Assembly: GCF_000001735.4 (NCBI RefSeq)
Contig: NC_003070.9
Span: 14,068,001 to 14,132,000 of the forward strand
Direction of reading: 5' to 3'
DNA: 64,000 bases
Origin: Arabidopsis thaliana
Taxonomy: Eukaryota; Streptophyta; Magnoliopsida; Brassicales; Brassicaceae
Shown here one piece after another: positions 53,533-62,251 of this stretch; position 1 is the stretch's first letter, and each line of letters opens with the position of its first letter. Under the pieces are notes generated by a model. The model searched no databases. It was given only the letters and a program-made list of their open reading frames with translations, and had not been told where the DNA came from. Both the position numbers and the translations under genes were made by a program.

Positions 53533-55281
53533 GATAATAGGTTTTTAAGATCAATTAATCGTAAAGCACTATCATGTCGTTCTAGTATTGAAGGTTGTCA
53601 ATCCAAATGGGTGTGATGCTAACAATCAAGATGCAATCAGAGTTCACAGAGTCAAGCCAAGCAATAACAGGTTTTGGTGTTTCTAGCAGTCCTAAATGAA
53701 CATGTAGAAAACCGAAAATCAAGCAGAAACAAAAAGACACTCGACCAACACAGCTCGTCGTAAAGCACTGGGTGTGGTCGAGTGACTGGTCGAGTAACAA
53801 GTAGTCAATAAAACAAAGATACTCGACTGTAGAGTTTGTTGCCAGACAACTGGGTGGTCGAGTATCGGGTCGAGTAACAGGAAAGAATTGTAGAAACTAA
53901 GCAACAGGTGACAAGATGCAGTAAACAACATGCTCAATAAATTATCCCTAGACAATAAGTTCGGTAACCAAATCTAAGTGCCACCGCAATAGAGATCCTC
54001 AAGTTAAACTAGTCCCAGACTCAATCACCATTGACGAGAGCTAGCCTAACAGGCATTACGAATCAACAAGTTAAAGCCAAAACGCTCCTTGTAACCAATA
54101 CCTTGGTACTAGTTTAGACATTTCATCGAACACCATTTGGGCGCGGAAATGTCTGGGTTCAAATTCCAGTTGATCAGAAAGCAATAGGCATTAAGAACAA
54201 CTAATCCAGAAGGGATCTATAAATCAAACTCAACCACCTAGCATACTGAGAATTCTAAACTACTATAACCCATCCTCATAAACCTATTCACTACTCAGAC
54301 ATCATAGGAGAAAACATAAACGTTGAATAGAATGAAAACATGATAACAACAGAGTAATAGCACAAGATGATAACAAGATGAACACCAGTAAACGAAATCA
54401 AAAGAAAATGTTGAATAATGAATAGATTAAGAGAAATCCCGATTACAAAAGGTCAAGAACACATTATCTGCGGAATAAAAACTAGATAAAAACGAGAATA
54501 AAAATACATGCTATTTATAGCGAAATATTCTGAAACCCTAGTACTCAAAACGACACAGTATTGGGACGGATTAAGAACGGCACTCGACCCATGTGGTCGA
54601 GTGATTGGTCGAGTGATAAGCTGGAGTCTTCTACTCTTCCTTGTGCCCGAGACTCTGGTTGAGTGCAGAATGGAGAAGACTCTGAAGCTAGCAGTCGAGT
54701 ATTCTGTCGAGTGGATGATGATGGTGATACTTGGCCACGTTGGTAGAGTGATTGGTCGAGTGAATGATGGTGGTGATACTCGACCTTTTGGTAGAGTGAT
54801 TGGTCGAGTGAATGATGATGGTGATACTCGGTCATGTTGGTAGAGTGATTAGTCGAGTGAATGATGATGGTGATACTCGGTCATGTTGGTAGAGTGATTA
54901 GTCGAGTGATGATGGTGGGACACGGCCATGTTGATAGAGTGATTGGTCGAGTGAATGATGATGGTGATACTCTACCTTTTGGTAGAGTGATTGGTCGAGT
55001 GAATTGTTGTAGAGGTTGTGGCCGAGTACTTCAGGAACTCCAGGATGACTGTACTCGAGCTCGTGGTCGAGTATGTTGATTTGATCAGGTCCACTTCTTC
55101 CAATTAGCTCATTAGCAGCTCAAAATCACCTAAAAACAACACAAATACGCAATATGCATGCAAAACTATCCTAAGCATGCAAAGTGATGACAAATGAAGA
55201 GAAATGGTATAAAACAGTGGTGATATGATGTTAAAGTGATGACAAATGGATGCTCAAAACGTGTAAAATGCACACTTATCA
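53533..55281 (-). repeat. Element C 3' LTR
   Basis: On the minus strand it runs from TGATAAGTGTGC to CCTATTATCA, 1749 bp. It contains ACTCGACC motifs at 53740-53880 and the tandem array at 54710-55010. Confidence 0.88.
54710..55010 (-). repeat. Tandem array of about six 45-49-bp units in the C LTR
   Basis: Units begin near 54710, 54760, 54808, 54857, 54905 and 54951. Each contains GAGTGAATGATGATGGTGAT or a variant and ends GTAGAGTGATTGGTC. The third and fourth units are nearly identical. Each carries degenerate copies of the TCGAGT motif. Confidence 0.9.
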
Positions 55282-55295
55282 ACTCCCCCAAACTT
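55282..55295 (-). promoter_or_regulatory. Element C 3' polypurine tract
   Basis: The minus strand reads AAGTTTGGGGGAGT directly before the LTR start, identical to that of G. Confidence 0.9.
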
Positions 55296-57337
55296 AGTAT
55301 TTGCTTGCCCTCAAGCAAACAATTAAGAACAAGCTGGAGGTGAGGTTTGAAAGTGGGGACTCCGAACCAAAGCATGAGACATGACAATTAAGATAAATTT
55401 ATAAGCTAACAGTTCTAAAATGCGAGGTGATCGACTTCTACTTAAAAACTTTAGCCATGCTCTGTTATGATCCAAATTCACACTCAATTGCACAATACGT
55501 CAAGATCAACCAATCACTTTAACATTCATTAAGTTCAAGAACATGAATCAAGATATGCATCGCTAGTGAACTCATTTGGCTAAAGACGGGTTATGAGACA
55601 AAGATGGTCCCTTTAAGATGGTTCAGACTTTAATAACATGGGACTCTCAATGAAAAATGACTGAGCTTTAGAAGAATGCTAAAGGTAAGTGCCAACCTAT
55701 GCATACAAGAATAGCACCCCATCTACCCAATGACATAAACCGTGAATAACAAGTAGATGGTCCTATCTCTAAACCCAATGATGATCCTAAGTCTACCTTT
55801 TTGCACTAAAGGCATATTTCAATTTTTTCTTGGATCAAAACATTTCCTTTCATTTCTTTGGCTCTTCCTCTTAAGGAGAAGTTTTTCTTAAACTCTATGA
55901 GTCTAGTCTAGTGAATTGAGTTTTTCTTAAACTCTAATGGCTCTTATGATTTTTTTTTTCTTTTCTTTTCTGTTTTTGTTGCCATTTTTTTTTTTAGAGT
56001 ATATCTTATCAATTCTATGCTTCCCAAACATTCACTAGACCTCAATATGATTTTTAGCTTCCTTCTCCTAAAGATTCTAACTCGTTTACTTTCTTTTCTT
56101 TTCACATTCAATCTCAATTCCCAAATAAGTTCCCACCTAGTCCTACCAAGTCCGAAAACGCGGATTGGAAGTACATGGGATACTACTCTTGTCGGCTCAA
56201 ACCTAACACGTTCTACCAAGCTCAGTCCTGAAAATAGGCCTCACATGCTCTCACAAATAACATGGCTTGAAAGAAGGGTTGGTTAAGGGTGGGGGAACTA
56301 CTCCAATAATAGAAGCAGCTACTTGGATTAGCAAGAGTGGTGAATAAGTGAAAGAAAATCCAAATATATATTCTATCCATGAGTTCAAAACCGATGCAAA
56401 CATGATAATTATAAGTCAGATTCAAGTTCAAATTGACAGGGAAAGGTGTCATGACATGCAATGAGTGGTTTCTATAGAACATGGTGCGGTTTTACTTCAA
56501 AGTCATTCAAATGCATCAGAGAACTAATAACTCATTTAGTGAATCATCATGCTTACAAGGTTATCTCCGCATTGTCCCCTATGCATATGCAACAATCCTA
56601 AATGAAAACTCTAGACTCGATCCTAAATGTAATGCAACTACATGAACACTCTGTTTTTGTGAAATCATTTTCTGAAAATTTTCAATTTTTTTGGTTTTTT
56701 CTATGCCTTAAATGAATGCAGACTCAACTCAAGAGTATATACAATGTAGCACACACTTCCTGAGCCCTCCCCCAAACTTAAATCACATAGTCCACTGTGT
56801 GACTAAACTTGGAAGAGAGTACTCAGGACAAGTCAAATCACAGAAACAAAATATAAACAAGAGATGGTATAGTACAATGGTGAAGTGAGGCGCTTACCTC
56901 AGTCAAAGAATGAACGGAGTTGGTCGTCAATGGCTGCCTGTGATTGCTCCCAGGCCATTGAAGAGTCGCCCTGTTCTGTCTCAGCTCCAGCATGTGGGTA
57001 CTGTACCTCATTGCCTTTGTGGCGACCAGCACCGCCATGAGTATACTCGACTTCCATTCTTCTGCTGCATCCAGCACCGCGGTCAAGGGATCTCCTGGCG
57101 TGGGTAAGCTAAAACATGGTCAAGTAGTTTTCATTGCTCTGTGGTCGAGTATACTACTGTACCCTCAGACCTAGAATCCACTTCACTCAGCTCTTTATAC
57201 TTATCTCCTGAAGACACTAACCAAATGCATCAAAAACAACAAGGAAAAATAAAGATATGTACATAGATAGACATGGGAATTCCTCCCAAGTGAGCTTGTT
57301 TTAAGTCTCTAAGCTTGACTTCTCATACTCATTAGGC
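55296..57337 (-). other. Element C 3' non-coding region with an internal polypurine tract
   Basis: Corresponds to 22144-24245 of G in reverse. The internal tract lies at 56766-56780, about 1.48 kb from the 3' tract. An 82-codon minus-strand frame (57086-56838) matches the 84-codon frame of G at 22479-22733. Two T/A-rich runs lie near 55945-56000 and 56690. The block near 56122-56230 is shared with B and G. Confidence 0.72.
56766..56780 (-). promoter_or_regulatory. Element C internal polypurine tract
   Basis: The minus strand reads AAGTTTGGGGGAGGG, the same as 22776-22790 of G. Confidence 0.65.
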
Positions 57338-57997
57338 TTAGGGTGGGTTGAAGAGAGGAAATGAGGTCTCCTCTCCTTCTTGAGTAGAGTGATCATCATA
57401 CTCATTAAGGTTTCTTGATAGGTCTACAATTGGGTACTCAGTGGCCATGTCCTCACAGTAAGCTTCTTTTTTATCAAGATAACCTTCTCCTCTAGACCAT
57501 TTTGATGTGAATTCACATCCTTCTTTGCTGACAAGAATAGTAGCTCCATCGTCAGGGGCGTCCTTGATGTTAAGTGGTACTTGGTTGGCTTTTCCATTGA
57601 GCTCCTTGATTTGATCCTTCAGCTCTTTCACAATATGTGTTAGCTCTTGTATGGCTTTGTCCTGCCATTTAGATCTCTCCTTGAGTTCTAACCAATCATC
57701 TGACGTCTGAGTGTTTGCCTTGAGTTGTTTGGTCGAGCATGAGCTTTCAAGGCAAGTTGGAGGCTTCTTCGAGTTGTTGGTGGAATCAGTTGGTCGAGCA
57801 TGTGTTGAACTTACTTCATTAGCTTTCATAACCTTTGTGTCAGACCCCAGCAAGCCCTTGTAAACCTTTGAGCCAACTACTGACTTGTGTGAGTCTAATG
57901 ACTTCTCAGAACTCAAAGTTTCACTAGGGAGATACCCAGCTTTACCACTCTTGGTCAAAATAGTTTTTGAGTTATTTGCTTCTTCAAGTTCCACGAG
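57338..57997 (-). pseudogene. Element C coiled-coil-like extension after the protease
   Basis: A frame of 218 codons continues the protease frame after a single TAA (57998-58000). Its first part (ELEEANNSKTILTKSGKAG) matches the end of the G gag-protease frame ([19 protein letters not shown]), so the gene diverges from G only beyond that point. It then reads DDWLELKERSKWQDKAIQEL, IVKELKDQIKELNGKAN and FTSKWSRGEGYLDKKEA, matching the extension in B. An acidic tail ends at 57338. RT-RNase H-integrase should lie here. The heptad-like spacing of Leu, Ile and Val suggests a coiled coil. The function is unknown. Confidence 0.7.
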
Positions 57998-58000
57998 CAG

Positions 58001-59113
58001 TTAATCAACTAGCCGATCCATTTCCTCAACTAAGAAGGTCTGTCCTTCTATTGTCAGCTTCTTCATAGCATCATTGATGTCAAACTTCATTTTAAATTCC
58101 TTCCCCATATTAAGATCAATCTTTCCTTGCTTAACATCTATGATTGCTCCAGCTGTAGCCAAAAAGGGCCTTCCTAAGATCAAGGGATCTTTTCGTTCTT
58201 CATCCATGTTCAACACTATGAAGTCTATAGGCACCTCCACATTTCCAATCTTGATAGGGAAATCTTCTAATAACCCATGAGGTTGTCTAACAGACCCATC
58301 AGCCAAGATCAAGGAGATATTGCAATATTTATATTTGTTGAAACCTAACCTCTTAGCTACTGAGAGTGGCATTAGACTTACTGATGCTCCTAGGTCACAA
58401 AGGCATTTATTGAAAGTCAATGAACCTATGGAGCATGGTAGAGTGAATGAACCAGGGTCTCCTAGCTTTTCTGAGACATCGTTCTCCTGTATGATGGCAC
58501 TGCACTCATGGCTCAGAACTATTGTTTTCTGAACCTCTTGAATTGTCTCCATGATCAAGTCTTTGAGGAACTTTTGGGAATCCGGGATACGCGTGAGAGC
58601 ATCAGCAAGAGGTATCCTTAATTCGACTTCCTTGATGTTCTTGGCAAACATAGCACTGTACTTATCTTCTAACTCTTTCTTGTGTCGACCAGGAAATGGA
58701 AGTGGGGGCTTGTGAGGAGGAATGAATGATGTCTCACTGTTTTTAGCAGCAACTAGTTTTAGAGCAGCGGATGATGTTAATGGATTTGTTGGTCGAGTAT
58801 CAAGGTCGAGTATGGGCTCAAGTACTTCAGTTGGTTTGTCAACTTGATCTTCATTGAGACTGAAATCCTCCCCATCTTGGTATGCGCTGTCCTTAGTGAC
58901 TGACTTGGGTCTCTCTCTAGTGGATAACTCTCTTCTACTCATTATGGTGATAACATGAACATTAGCATACTCCTTGGGATTCTGAATTGACTTCCCTGGA
59001 AGTCCCGTAACTTTGGGAGCAGAAGTAGATGCGGATTGCTGCTTGGGAACAAAACCTTGATTGTAGGGAACAAAAGGTTTGTTCTGACCTTGTTGGTGAT
59101 GTGGAGGATACAC
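58001..59113 (-). CDS. Element C gag C-terminal linker and aspartic protease
   Basis: A 370-codon open frame reads [17 protein letters not shown], the linker with [40 protein letters not shown] and [14 protein letters not shown], then the protease: [20 protein letters not shown], active site [11 protein letters not shown], and [19 protein letters not shown]. It ends with [21 protein letters not shown] at a TAA. It matches G (17700-18900) along its length. The start shown is the first Met of the frame; gag upstream lies in another frame because of a shift near 59110-59200, so the protease would normally be made as part of a gag polyprotein. Confidence 0.82.
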   Translation of the reverse strand: MYPPHHQQGQNKPFVPYNQGFVPKQQSASTSAPKVTGLPGKSIQNPKEYANVHVITIMSRRELSTRERPKSVTKDSAYQDGEDFSLNEDQVDKPTEVLEPILDLDTRPTNPLTSSAALKLVAAKNSETSFIPPHKPPLPFPGRHKKELEDKYSAMFAKNIKEVELRIPLADALTRIPDSQKFLKDLIMETIQEVQKTIVLSHECSAIIQENDVSEKLGDPGSFTLPCSIGSLTFNKCLCDLGASVSLMPLSVAKRLGFNKYKYCNISLILADGSVRQPHGLLEDFPIKIGNVEVPIDFIVLNMDEERKDPLILGRPFLATAGAIIDVKQGKIDLNMGKEFKMKFDINDAMKKLTIEGQTFLVEEMDRLVD

Positions 59114-60188
59114 TTGATCCTGTGGATTTGCAACGTTGGTGTTGCGGTAAGATTGGTTGGGGTTGTTAGTCTTGAAATTGTTGTATCCTTTGTAGCCACC
59201 TTGAATCCTTGATTGTTGATGTAGCTAACTTCCTCTAACTGGTTCCCCTCCCCATCTTGGACCTGATATTGCTCGTCATCAACAAGGAAGTGCACATGCT
59301 TCTGCTGGCTAAGAAGAATCATGTCCAGCTTGTCATTCAGCGCTTTGATCTCCTTCCTGTGTTTGTCATCAAAATCAGCTGTGCCTCTGATGGTCCTGTC
59401 GCAGTCTTCGTTGTAATTACCATATGATTGAGCAAGATTCTCAACCAATTCCCAGCCTTCTTCAACATCTTTGTTCTGGAAATTCCCATGCTGGCGGTAT
59501 CTAGAAGCATTTGGATGCGTGGTAAAACTCTTCTGTAAAGAATGCTGAGCAGAGAGGCTTTCTTGAAGCCATGATGAGGGCATTGGTTGGTGTAACCCTT
59601 GAAACGCTCCCATGCTTCACAGAAGCTTTCACCAGTCTTCTGTGAAAAGCCAGAAATCTCATTTCTGAGTCTTGCAGTTCTGGCGTTGGAGAAGAACTTT
59701 GCTAGAAAAGCCTTCTTGCAATCATCCCAGGTGGTGATTGAGTCATGTGGTAGATTCTTCTCTCAGATGTGTGCTTTGTCGCCCAAGGAGAATGGAAACA
59801 AACGGAACTTAAATCCGTCTTCACTGACACCATTAATTTTTGTTAGGTTGTAAAGCCTATCGAATTCATCAAGGTGGTCGAGGGAATCTTCCATTGGCAG
59901 ACCATGGAATTTGTTCCCATGAGTCATCGAGATGAGACCACTCTTAATCTTGAAGTTGTTATTCTGGATAGAAGGAGGTGCAATATCTTTCCTCTGACGG
60001 TGATCTCGTGGTGCATCTTCAGCACCAATGTTGGCAGGGCCATTCTATTGATTTTGTTCGTCAACCATTTCGAGTGGTTGTTAGGGTAAAAGGTTGACTG
60101 TGTTTCTCCTTTCTCTGAGTTCGCGAGTTACGCGGTCGAAGTTGTCGTTGAAGAGGAGGTTCTGGTTGTCTGTTGATCGAGTTTGCAT
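59114..60188 (-). pseudogene. Element C gag (stops and frameshifts)
   Basis: Starts at 60188 with [19 protein letters not shown], like G. Stops lie near 60080 (TAA), at 60045-60047 (TAG for a Gln codon) and at 59763-59765 (TGA where G has Trp). The core reads [51 protein letters not shown] and [21 protein letters not shown] short deletion near 59490 shifts the frame to [20 protein letters not shown] (in the 59613-58942 frame), and another shift follows near 59200. This is a dead copy of the shared gag. Confidence 0.85.
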
Positions 60189-60310
60189 GCAGCAGAGTTG
60201 TACCTGGATCAAGAAGACAACAAGAAAAACACACAGTTAGTAACTGAATTGAAAATTGAAAAAGAACTTGATCTAAGCAAGTGTGAAATCTCAAATGTAA
60301 CAAACAAACA

Positions 60311-60333
60311 CCCAATTGGCAACGGCGCCAAAT
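60311..60333 (-). promoter_or_regulatory. Element C primer-binding site
   Basis: The minus strand reads ATTTGGCGCCGTTGCCAATT next to the LTR remnant. This is an intact Athila-type site. Confidence 0.88.
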
Positions 60334-60351
60334 GGATAATAGGTTTTTAAG
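60334..60351 (-). repeat. Element C 5' LTR remnant
   Basis: Only 18 bp (GGATAATAGGTTTTTAAG) of the LTR end remain next to the primer-binding site. The break at 60351/60352 is the deletion point. Confidence 0.8.
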
Positions 60352-61202
60352 AAGCATGATCGCAAGAATGCCACAAGGCTTACGGGAGAGGATGCTGGAT
60401 AATGGTCTTGATCAAGGACCACTCCTTGGTTTATCTTATGACCCGATGTATCCATTTCTCACCACCATAAACCTGAATCCGGTTCACTATAGAAGATTTT
60501 CAATAAAAGCATATCTAGTGTTCTGGTATTTGGCACACCTTTACACTATTGGTGTCCTTGTTCACAAAAAGGATCTGCTTCAATACTTGGCGAAGTGCAT
60601 CTTGACCAGAAGAAGTCCTCATTACATGCTACTATACAAGTGGCTGACATTGTTTAACAATGTGACGTGGTGGCAAGAACAGATTCGTGCACAACCAGAG
60701 CTGATCATCCTAGTCACTTTCAAGATACTACAATCCAAAACCAAGAAAAGAATGGAGTCACAATAAAGAAGATATATGAAGCACATGTCACGACTAGTTA
60801 CAATAATGATGACATTAGCGAAAACGACTTTCACCAAAGAGCAGAAGTTATAGCAGCATTGAATGGGTTAGATGTGTCACACCTTGACATAAAGCTTTTT
60901 TGTCCATATACGGCACATTGGCATAATAGAGACGTGTTTCCATTAGGAGTTGAGGACAAAATACAAAAAGTACTAGCAGGCTTTCATGATCAATAAGCGT
61001 GGCCACACTCTCATCCACATCATCCTATCTACAAAGTCAATGGAAAAAGGTACAAATTCAAAAAATGCATCTCGGACAAAACATCTATGTGACGGTTGAA
61101 GCCTCTGACAGTGAAGAAGACGACAACGACTATGGTGGACATTACCTCTCTTTTGGAAACATGGATAAACAAATTATGATGTGTAATGCAGAATTGATAT
61201 GA
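60352..61202 (+). pseudogene. Unrecognised coding remnant beside element C, perhaps pararetroviral
   Basis: Two overlapping plus-strand frames (60332-60766 and 60667-60996) give a protein-like reading: YPFLTTINLNPVHYRRFSI, a hydrophobic stretch (AYLVFWYLAHLYTIGVLVHK), LYKWLTLFNNVTWWQEQI, then after a shift AEVIAALNGLDVSHLDIKLF. A third piece (60999-61202) has a Lys-rich motif and an acidic tail. No family was recognised with confidence. It lies on the far side of element C from the pararetroviral RNase H, in the same orientation, and could be a second viral gene of unknown function. It could also be unrelated. One frameshift near 60740 and stops show it is broken. Confidence 0.4.
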
Positions 61203-61670
61203 AATAAATAAAGACATGAAATGTAAGTATGAAGTGAAGTATTAATGTGAAATAAAGCATTGATGTGAAATGTGTTGTGTGAAGATATGATGTAAAATAT
61301 GTGGTATGAAGATTTGATTTAAAGTGTGTAGTGTGTGGGTAGATATGTGTGAAAGGAATATGCTTTGTAATATTTTTTAAGCTATTTACTATAAATACCA
61401 AGTTTGGTGAAGAGAGTTGAACAAAAGCTTGAGTGTCTAAAATCCTAAGAGTCCTTTGTATTCTCTTGAGAGTGTTCTTGTATAATAAAAGCTTTGTCTT
61501 ATAAAAATATTTATCCCACTCTAGTCTCTTCCATAAACACTTAATCTCTTTCATATACTAATTTATATATTTTGATCCTATAAAACATCATACGTGGTTG
61601 TACTATGTGTTTGTAATTTAAATAAAGTATGAAGTGAAATGAAGAATTGATGTAAAATATATAAAGAGAT
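61203..61670 (+). other. Repeat-like non-coding stretch with possible promoter and poly(A) signal
   Basis: 61200-61320 holds degenerate repeats of GATGTGAAATG and GAAGTATGAAGTG, recurring near 61620-61660. ACTATAAATACC (near 61388-61399) and AATAAAAGC (near 61485) lie about 95 bp apart. This order is that of a caulimovirid genomic promoter followed by its poly(A) signal, but it is not specific. Confidence 0.4.
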
Positions 61671-62169
61671 TGTTGTAAAACAGATCCCAATACGAACACG
61701 AGCCTCACTCTGTTTGCTCTCAATCTCTCAATTGAAGTTTGTTTGTGTGAATCAAAGAAGAAACAGAGAACGAAAAACAGAGAACAACACACAAGAATTT
61801 GTTACCCAGTTCAATCTAATCGATGTGATAGATCTACGTCAAGGGCCAGATAGATCCGGCAATCTACTATATGAGATCTTTACAAGCTTCTCTGAGCTCA
61901 ATACAAGATCAACAAAGAACCCTAATTTTCTGGGTTTAAGAGAAATTGTCAACAACTTTCTAACGGAATGAAGAAGAAGAAGATAACAGACTTCTATTTA
62001 TATGTGTTTGACTTCGAGTCTCGAAGCCTCTTTCTGAATGAGAGTCTTCCAATCAAACTTCCTTCTTCTGTAAACCAAAGCTAACCGCTTCAATAACCAA
62101 CTCCAATCTGCTGCTAAACCAAATATCACCAGACCAACATTAAACCCGAATTGGATCATAATCATAACA
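61671..62169 (-). repeat. Copia 3' LTR
   Basis: On the minus strand it runs from TGTTATGATTATGATCC at 62169 to TTACAACA at 61671, 499 bp, with the usual TGTT...AACA ends. The pentamer on its outer side is GAGAT (61666-61670). Confidence 0.8.
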
Positions 62170-62182
62170 ATCTCCACCTTGA
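62170..62182 (-). promoter_or_regulatory. Copia polypurine tract
   Basis: The minus strand reads CAAGGTGGAGAT directly before the LTR start. Confidence 0.75.
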
Positions 62183-62251
62183 TCCCATTCCCATCTCAAT
62201 ATCATGAACTGCACTTACTTGGACTTTACCTCTGGCTTGAGCTGAGCAAAC

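Larger units (their letters stand above)
53533..60351 (-). mobile_element. Pol-less Athila-related Gypsy element 'C'
   Basis: It has a complete 3' LTR (53533-55281), a polypurine tract, a 3' non-coding module, a coiled-coil-like ORF, protease, gag, a primer-binding site (60311-60333) and just 18 bp of 5' LTR (60334-60351, GGATAATAGGTTTTTAAG, matching 53533-53550). It is closer to G than B is: LTR end, gag start and 3' region match G clearly. As in B, no RT, RNase H or integrase is present. The rest of the 5' LTR is deleted, so no target duplication can be read. Pararetroviral sequence lies on its low side. Confidence 0.87.

Noticed and set aside
53582..55079. Frames in the C LTR with repeated short peptides (for example DQSLYQ, GRVIGRV)
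   Set aside because: The repeats come from the 45-49-bp tandem array, not from a repeat protein.
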